DNA from: Synechococcaceae cyanobacterium
Lineage (GTDB): Bacteria; Cyanobacteriota; Cyanobacteriia; PCC-6307; Cyanobiaceae
Length of the DNA stretch: 5,215 nt
Assembly (NCBI GenBank): GCA_947460085.1
Contig: CANHGA010000156.1
Location: 1-5,215, forward strand
Reading direction: 5' to 3'
Of this stretch, positions 1-4,052 are shown piece by piece (position 1 is the stretch's first letter; the number at the start of each line of letters is the position of its first letter). The notes under the pieces were generated by a model. It saw only the letters and a program-made list of their open reading frames with translations, was not told the DNA's origin and did not search any database. The translations under genes were made by a program, and so were the position numbers.

Positions 1-1
1 G

Positions 2-303
2 GGAGCCAATGAAATCCTGCAACTCCTCACCACCGTCTTGGCCGTCGGTGGCGCGATGGTGCTGCTCTCTCCGATGGTGGCGGGGGTGGCCTTGATTTGG
101 ATCGGATCACCGCCTCCCGAACCACCCTGGTGATTGCCCATCGCCTCAGCACCGTGCGCCATGCCGATCAAATCGTGGTGATGGAGCAGGGGCGCATTGT
201 CGAATCGGGCCACCACGATGGCCTGATCAGCCGCAATGGGCCCTACGCCAATCTCTGGCGGGTACAAGCGGGCCTGCGCCAAAACGAGGACCTACGGCTT
301 TGA
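2..303 (+). pseudogene. ABC exporter remnant (membrane domain fused out of frame to end of ATPase domain), 5' truncated by window
   Basis: Two reading frames on the same strand each match part of one ABC exporter family (the type with a six-helix membrane domain followed by an ATPase domain in one chain). Frame 2 (bases 2-133, stop TGA at 131) begins GANEILQLLTTVLAVGG and continues with a hydrophobic segment containing LSP, as in the second and third helices of such membrane domains. Frame 1 picks up at about base 91-97 with LDRITASRTTLVIAHRLSTV, which is the segment after the D-loop including the H-loop histidine, then QIVVMEQGRIVESG and a normal C-terminal tail ending at the TGA at 301. Walker A, Q-loop, signature and Walker B motifs are absent. 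Compared with an intact protein of about 580-600 residues, some 370 residues are missing at a junction near bases 90-100, and the frame changes there. The piece cannot encode a working transporter. It could be a genuine deletion pseudogene or an assembly join; the sequence alone does not decide. Assignment to the ABC family is secure. Confidence 0.85.
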
Positions 304-410
304 GCCTGGCATGGAAGGTATTTGCTGGTAACGGACAGTCTTTGGGGTCACAGCAGGAAGTGACCGTTGTGCTTGGCGGCATGGAGCTGGGCTTCCCAGT
401 GGTGAAATAG
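300..410 (+). CDS. Possible small protein, 36 residues, function unknown
   Basis: A TTG at 300 overlaps the ABC stop codon (TTGA) and opens a 36-codon frame ending in TAG at 408-410. A GAGGA Shine-Dalgarno-like site at 286-290 lies nine bases before the TTG, which is better than the ribosome sites of most genes in this window. The product starts MSLAWKVFAGNGQSLGS and ends in an alternating hydrophobic stretch, EVTVVLGGMELGFPVVK. It has no membrane helix and no motif I recognise. The overlapping start would allow translational coupling to the upstream ABC gene. It could equally be an accidental frame in the 117-base spacer before the LCP gene, since it is short and starts with a rare codon. 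Its existence as a gene is tentative. Confidence 0.35.
   Translation: MSLAWKVFAGNGQSLGSQQEVTVVLGGMELGFPVVK
346..365. repeat. Perfect 6-bp inverted repeat with 8-base spacer
   Basis: GGTCAC (346-351) and GTGACC (360-365) are exact reverse complements separated by eight bases, in the spacer upstream of the LCP gene and inside the possible small ORF. The arrangement would suit an operator for a dimeric regulator or a weak RNA hairpin. There is no T-run after it, so it is not an intrinsic terminator. A 6-bp inverted repeat can occur by chance. Confidence 0.3.
387..399 (+). other. Short hairpin before the LCP gene
   Basis: CTGGG (387-391) and CCCAG (395-399) pair with a three-base CTT loop, and a G-U pair can extend the stem by one. 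The following bases contain only a broken T-run (CTTTT at 411-415), so it is a poor terminator. It lies about 20 bases before the LCP start codon and could influence the leader of that transcript. Weak evidence. Confidence 0.2.
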
Positions 411-420
411 CTTTTAGGGA

Positions 421-1338
421 ATGAACAGCACTCCGGCAAAGCGCCGCCGAAAGCGTGCGAAGCGTGGCCCCGTGCTGGTTGCCATAGCCGTGGGCTTGGG
501 GAGCGGGATCCTCCTGGCCGAACCTCTGTCCAACCTGCTCAATGGGAAGGGCCTGGGAAACCAAGCCATCACCAACCCATTCACCGCCTGGAGTGGGGTC
601 GGCAACCAAGACATTTTGCTTCTCGGCACGGATGTGGGCGGTGGCAACACCGACGTGATCGCAGCCCTGCGCATCGACGGCAACACCACAAGGATCACCC
701 AGGTCCCTCGCGATTCCTATATCGAAGCCCAGGGCTACGGCCCCCACAAAATCAATGCCCTCTACAGCCTGGGCGGCCTCGATCTCCTCAAGCAAGAACT
801 GTCGCGCAAGCTCGGTCGGCCGATCAGCCACCACGTGATGGTGAACCTTTCCGCCATTCGCAGGATGGCCGATGCCATTGGCGGCATTGAGGTGAACGTG
901 CCCAAGCGCATGTACTACGTGGACAACAGCCAGGGGCTCTACATCGACTTGCAACCTGGGCTACAAAACCTCAAAGGCCGCCAGCTGGAGGGGTTCCTGC
1001 GCTTCCGCCACGATGAGATGGGCGACATCGGCCGGATCGAGCGGCAACAACTCGCCCTCCAGGCCCTCTTCCGAAAACTCACCCGGCCCGAGCAACTGGT
1101 GCGCCTACCGATCCTTTTGAGTACGGCCGGCAAAGATCTCAAAACCGACCTGGGTCCCATGGAACTGGGAGGTTTGATCACGGCCATGGGCACCACCCAT
1201 CTCGAAACCAAACGGCTCGGGGGGCGCCCCTTCTACCGCGATGGCCTGAGCTACTGGGATGCGGAATGGCCCCCCGCCAGTCCATCGGCATCGGATGGTT
1301 CCAGCACCGAGAACGACCGCTACCGCAACCTCTACTAG
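421..1338 (+). CDS. LytR-CpsA-Psr (LCP) family envelope protein, 305 residues
   Basis: LCP proteins sit in the inner membrane with the catalytic domain outside. Characterised members transfer lipid-linked glycopolymers onto peptidoglycan or other acceptors. Residues 1-17 are strongly basic (KRRRKRAKRG), followed by one membrane helix at about 18-34, giving an N-in topology. The LCP domain spans about 62-260: DILLLGTD (64-71), GGGNTDVIAAL (73-83), QVPRDSYIE (94-102), HKINALYSLGG (109-119), GGIEVNVPKR (154-163) and LRFRHDEMGDIGRIERQQ (193-210). The last carries the Arg/Asp set that binds pyrophosphate and metal in the family. The Arg that normally precedes TDT in the first motif is replaced by Asn (N76). 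A low-complexity Ser/Pro tail follows residue 283. ATG 421 is the first start after an in-frame stop at 415 and fits the basic N-terminus; AGGGA abuts it too closely for an ideal ribosome site. The gene converges on the MgtC-like gene with a four-base overlap. Polymer and acceptor are unknown. The family call is firm. Confidence 0.92.
   Translation: MNSTPAKRRRKRAKRGPVLVAIAVGLGSGILLAEPLSNLLNGKGLGNQAITNPFTAWSGVGNQDILLLGTDVGGGNTDVIAALRIDGNTTRITQVPRDSYIEAQGYGPHKINALYSLGGLDLLKQELSRKLGRPISHHVMVNLSAIRRMADAIGGIEVNVPKRMYYVDNSQGLYIDLQPGLQNLKGRQLEGFLRFRHDEMGDIGRIERQQLALQALFRKLTRPEQLVRLPILLSTAGKDLKTDLGPMELGGLITAMGTTHLETKRLGGRPFYRDGLSYWDAEWPPASPSASDGSSTENDRYRNLY
1335..1338. other. CTAG palindrome providing both convergent stop codons
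   Basis: The four-base palindrome CTAG gives the TAG stop of the LCP gene on the + strand (1336-1338) and the TAG stop of the MgtC-like gene on the - strand (1335-1337). The two genes overlap tail to tail by four bases, leaving no room for a terminator between them. Confidence 0.9.
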
Positions 1339-1889
1339 GGCTCGTTGGGATGGCGACCCTCAGGTTGGCGCGCCTCAAGATGGCGACCCTCGCCCTGGTC
1401 AGTTGGTGATTGGCCATCGGCGGGGTCCCTGGCCGAGAGGGTGATGAGGGCCAAGAGCAAGGCGGCCCCAGCCAAGATCGGCGTGGAGGCGGCAACGGTG
1501 ACCCCCAGGGCAGCGGTGAACCAGATCGACGCCGCACTGGTTAAGCCCCGCACCTCGGGAAGGGCATGCTTGGGTTGCCACCTGGGCACCAGGATTTCCC
1601 CCGCCCCCAAAAAACCAATGCCCGTGGCCACCCCTTGGATTGCGCGGCTGCGGGCATCAAGGCTGGGGCCAGCCGCCAGGACCATCAAGCAGGCGCTGAG
1701 GCCCACCAGCACATGCACCCTCAGCCGGTTCGGGTGGGTCCTGGCCCCGTGGTGAGCCCGGTTCATGCCGACGGCAAGCCCGCACAACACCGCCAGGCCC
1801 ATGCGCACAACGGCCTCCAAATCGGAAGTTAGGGCCAAGGGGTCCGCATCGCAACCCCCATCCTTGTCCAGGCGCAGGCCAAACGCCAT
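1335..1889 (-). CDS. MgtC/SapB family membrane protein, short form (184 residues)
   Basis: MgtC/SapB proteins are small inner-membrane proteins. The best-studied member supports growth in low magnesium and modulates the F-type ATP synthase; most bacterial homologues have no assigned role. Hydrophobic segments lie at about 25-44, 57-73, 83-100, 114-133 and 136-152. Family landmarks are GLAVLCGLAVGMNRA (31-45), NRLRVHVLVGLSA (54-66, matching the usual AGLRTHALVALGA), GVATGIGFLGAGEIL (86-100) and VRGLTSAASIWFTAALG (113-129). The C-terminal ACT-like domain of full-length MgtC is missing. A charged pentapeptide-repeat tail replaces it. The first 22 residues (MAFGLRLDKDGG...) look unlike the family and carry a Cys in a soluble stretch, so the true start may be downstream, for example TTG at 1838. 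No clear Shine-Dalgarno site precedes ATG 1889. The gene is divergent from the FUSC block (30 bases apart) and convergent with the LCP gene. The family call is strong, the substrate or role unknown. Confidence 0.88.
   Translation of the reverse strand: MAFGLRLDKDGGCDADPLALTSDLEAVVRMGLAVLCGLAVGMNRAHHGARTHPNRLRVHVLVGLSACLMVLAAGPSLDARSRAIQGVATGIGFLGAGEILVPRWQPKHALPEVRGLTSAASIWFTAALGVTVAASTPILAGAALLLALITLSARDPADGQSPTDQGEGRHLEARQPEGRHPNEP
1347..1391 (-). repeat. Three imperfect 15-base tandem units coding EGRHL / EARQP / EGRHP
   Basis: On the minus strand the units are GAGGGTCGCCATCTT (1391-1377), GAGGCGCGCCAACCT (1376-1362) and GAGGGTCGCCATCCC (1361-1347). The outer two differ only in the last codon, and the middle one is diverged. 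In frame they make a charged pentapeptide repeat at the C-terminal tail of the MgtC-like protein (about residues 167-181). The even 15-base step keeps the frame, as expected of in-frame duplication. Confidence 0.75.
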
Positions 1890-1892
1890 AGT
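1864..1892 (+). promoter_or_regulatory. Candidate sigma-70 promoter for the FUSC/TolC block
   Basis: TTGTCC (1864-1869) and CATAGT (1887-1892) each match four of six consensus bases and are separated by exactly 17 bases. Initiation would fall near 1899, giving a leader of about 20 bases before the TTG start at 1920. The elements overlap the start of the divergent MgtC-like gene, so activity in one direction would interfere with the other. Only the spacing and partial matches support it. Confidence 0.25.
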
Positions 1893-1919
1893 TGCCAGGC
1901 GCCAAGCAGACAGCCCACC

Positions 1920-2900
1920 TTGAATGCCCTGCTGCTGCGCAACAGCCTCAAGATGGCCGCGGCCATTTTCTTAACAGCCGCCCTGGCCGAGCATTTTGAT
2001 CGTATTCAATTTGTTTATTACTCGCTGACGGGAACCCTGTTCGCTGTCGATGACAACGACGACCAAACCTGGAAAGCAGGAGCAAGCCGGATCCTAGGCA
2101 CGATTGTGGGTGGGCTCATCACCTTCTGGGTGCACACGATTGCCTCAGGCTGGGGAGGGGTGTTGCTATCGCTGCTGTTCATGATTCCAGTCCTGCGCGT
2201 TCTCGGCTGGAGCAGCGGCCTGGGGACGGCGGCCACCATTTGCCTGATGTTCCTCATGATCCCGAGCTATACCGAACTCAACTGGGATTATGTTTTCGGT
2301 CGCACCATGGATACGGCCCTTGGTTGTGCCGTAGGGATCGGCACGAATGTGCTGTTTTGGCCCAAAAAACACCACACAGAGCTCCAGACCCTTGAAGCCA
2401 GCCTGCAGGCAAGGCTCCTCAACCAGATTCAGGGCTATCGCGCCTGGATGACAGACCAAAAACCCCGACCCGATCCCCTCTCCCCTGTCCAATTCAGCGA
2501 AGGCCTGCAACGCATGCAACAGCTGGTGACCTTGGAGCAAACCGGCCCAGCCGCCCACCAATTGAACCGTCGGCGCTGGCCCCAGCGGCTCATGCTTTGG
2601 CAGCAGGTGGGGCTGCATTGGGTGCAGTGGGAACGCCTCGTGGCGGCCTCTGATCTCCCCACGCCGATGGGGATCGACCATCCCTTGCGCCGGGGCCTGG
2701 AGGGGATGGCCAACCTGCTGATGGGCCAAAGGGCCGGGGCTCCAGCCACCAGTCGCGGCTGGAAAGACCTAGCCCAAGCCAGCGGCAGGCCCTTGCTGCT
2801 GCTGTTGGCCTTGGCAGAAGAGCTCAAGCCCCTCCAGGCCAACCTGCGCAGTCTCGGCCAGGGGGGCGTCAGCACAGACGCCAGCACACCATGCCCTTAA
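1920..2900 (+). CDS. FUSC-family membrane protein, first of a pair (326 residues)
   Basis: The FUSC superfamily (fusaric-acid resistance, aromatic-acid exporter AaeB, YccC) comprises inner-membrane proteins with blocks of about six helices and cytoplasmic helical domains. Here helices lie at about 8-25, 31-45, 55-75, 78-95, 99-117 and 128-148, ending in the typical FWPKK edge. Charged VDDNDDQTWKAGASRILG (43-60) sits between helices two and three and leads into the Gly-rich third helix, TIVGGLITF. Residues 150-326 are soluble and helical, rich in Gln, Leu and Trp, and probably cytoplasmic. The start is TTG at 1920, because the product then begins MNALLLRNSLKMAAAIF directly at the first helix; the frame is open further upstream without an ATG, and ATG 1953 would cut into helix one. 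No clear ribosome site. Its end overlaps the next gene by ten bases in another frame. It is half the size of AaeB (about 655 residues) with one membrane block instead of two, so it probably works with its neighbour. Export of organic or aromatic acids is inferred from family only. Confidence 0.85.
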   Translation: MNALLLRNSLKMAAAIFLTAALAEHFDRIQFVYYSLTGTLFAVDDNDDQTWKAGASRILGTIVGGLITFWVHTIASGWGGVLLSLLFMIPVLRVLGWSSGLGTAATICLMFLMIPSYTELNWDYVFGRTMDTALGCAVGIGTNVLFWPKKHHTELQTLEASLQARLLNQIQGYRAWMTDQKPRPDPLSPVQFSEGLQRMQQLVTLEQTGPAAHQLNRRRWPQRLMLWQQVGLHWVQWERLVAASDLPTPMGIDHPLRRGLEGMANLLMGQRAGAPATSRGWKDLAQASGRPLLLLLALAEELKPLQANLRSLGQGGVSTDASTPCP

Positions 2901-3991
2901 GGACGAAGGGACCCAGGATCTCCAGGCGGCCCTTGATGAGCCGCTCCGAGCTCAGGCTGGCCTTGACCACCGGCCTGGTCAACGCCTTTGGCAGTATCAG
3001 TGGCCTGGCCGACAGCTATTACTCCGCCCTGACCGTACCGGCTGTGCTCGCCGGCAATTACGGAGGCTCCATTGAGCTGGGCCGGCAACGGATCCTCGGA
3101 AGCATCCTGGGTTCGGTGGTGCTCGTGGTTGGCCTTTACGGGCTCAAGGGAATCCCCATACCCGTGGGCATGGCCATCTGCATGGGCTGCCTGCGCCTGA
3201 TCGGTGGCCTGTTGGGGCTGAAGGTTGGCTACAAGGCCGGCGGCTTGCTGTTGGTCATGGGCTGGCTGCTCCATAGCGGCCAACTGACCAGCTGGATTCC
3301 CCTCCGCCTGGCTTGGACCATCTTCGGGATCCTGGTTGCCCTGATGAGCCTGCAATGGTTTTGGCCCAGTCGCGCCTTCGACCAAACCCTGGCGGCCTTG
3401 GCTGCGTTGAGCCTGGAGGTTGAAGCCAATTTGAAGGACTTGGCCAAGCGCATCGATCCGAGCGAACCCCAGGCCGCTACACGGCCCCCAAAACCCAACC
3501 AGCCCGCCCCATTGCGCAGGGGCCAGATGGCCGTCAGGCGCATCGTTCCAGATTTGCTGCTCGAGCTGGGCAGCAATCCCAAACGCCATCCCGCCTACCG
3601 GCTGGTCAACGTGCTGGATAACGCCCATTCCCGCTTGATTGGCTCTGTCATCGGCCTCGAGCGCCGCCCCCCATCCTTCAGTGGAGATCGCGACCTCCTG
3701 AGGCAACTCCACCAGGCCGAGCACGACCTGCTGCAGCTACTGGCCGAAAGAGTGGGCCAGTGGGCATCCATTTTTGCCGAGGGGGGATTGCGCTTGCCGG
3801 CGCCGCCCCAGGCCCCCATGGTTTGGCCCCAGAGCTGGATGGGGGTTGAAAGCCTGTTCAGCGATCCCCGCTGCAATCAAGCCTCACCCGAACAACTGGA
3901 GCGGATCGCCAGCCGCCTGGTGCTCTGCCGCCAGGCCCAACGGGCTATCGAGGAAGCCGAGCAAAGCTGGGCCGGCCTACTGAATGGCTAA
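2891..3991 (+). CDS. FUSC-family membrane protein, second of a pair (366 residues)
   Basis: A second, diverged FUSC-type membrane block. Hydrophobic helices lie at about 22-38, 44-57, 68-86, 90-108, 115-130 and 138-157, ending FWPS as the first protein ends FWPKK. The stretch YYSALTVPAVLAGNYGG (43-59) then ELGRQRILGSILGSVV (62-77) corresponds to the YYSLTG...RILGTIVG region of the upstream protein. GLLGLKVGYKAGGLLLV (106-122) is also conserved in look. Residues 160-366 are soluble and helical with a Pro-rich linker (about 190-208), probably cytoplasmic. ATG 2891 overlaps the previous gene by ten bases; ATG 2936 (residue 16, MSRSELRLALTTG) begins right at the first helix and may be the true start, leaving 35 bases between genes. 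The stop lies eight bases past an ATG in the TolC frame. Together the two proteins total about 690 residues, close to one AaeB. Expected to form a heteromeric inner-membrane exporter; the substrate is unknown. Confidence 0.85.
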   Translation: MPLRTKGPRISRRPLMSRSELRLALTTGLVNAFGSISGLADSYYSALTVPAVLAGNYGGSIELGRQRILGSILGSVVLVVGLYGLKGIPIPVGMAICMGCLRLIGGLLGLKVGYKAGGLLLVMGWLLHSGQLTSWIPLRLAWTIFGILVALMSLQWFWPSRAFDQTLAALAALSLEVEANLKDLAKRIDPSEPQAATRPPKPNQPAPLRRGQMAVRRIVPDLLLELGSNPKRHPAYRLVNVLDNAHSRLIGSVIGLERRPPSFSGDRDLLRQLHQAEHDLLQLLAERVGQWASIFAEGGLRLPAPPQAPMVWPQSWMGVESLFSDPRCNQASPEQLERIASRLVLCRQAQRAIEEAEQSWAGLLNG

Positions 3992-4052
3992 CCCCCCAAT
4001 CCCCAGGCTGATGCCATCAAGCAAACTGGTCCGAGCTGCTCCTGCAGGATCC

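Noticed and set aside
292..954. Long minus-strand open frame of 220 codons opposite the LCP gene
   Set aside because: It lies antisense to a well-supported LCP gene, has His/Val/Pro-rich composition with no recognisable motif, and is typical of shadow frames in high-GC sequence.
1367..1374. GGCGCGCC palindrome as a possible regulatory or methylation site
   Set aside because: It falls inside the middle pentapeptide unit of the MgtC-like tail and an 8-bp GC palindrome is common at this base composition.
1395..1450. Possible terminator hairpin for the LCP transcript inside the 3' end of the MgtC-like gene
   Set aside because: Only short imperfect GC stems such as CCCT/AGGG are present, with no T-run after them.
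1345..1755. Plus-strand open frame of 136 codons inside the MgtC-like gene
   Set aside because: The MgtC-like protein on the minus strand has conserved motifs and hydrophobic helices. The plus frame is Arg/Pro/Ala-rich without any.
2166..2729. Minus-strand open frame of 187 codons opposite the first FUSC gene
   Set aside because: Antisense shadow: it has no membrane or domain pattern, while the plus strand shows clear helices and family motifs.
2897..3724. Minus-strand open frame of 275 codons opposite the second FUSC gene
   Set aside because: The composition is Gln/Gly/Ala/His-rich, as produced by reading Leu/Ala/Pro codons in reverse. The plus-strand FUSC protein explains the region.
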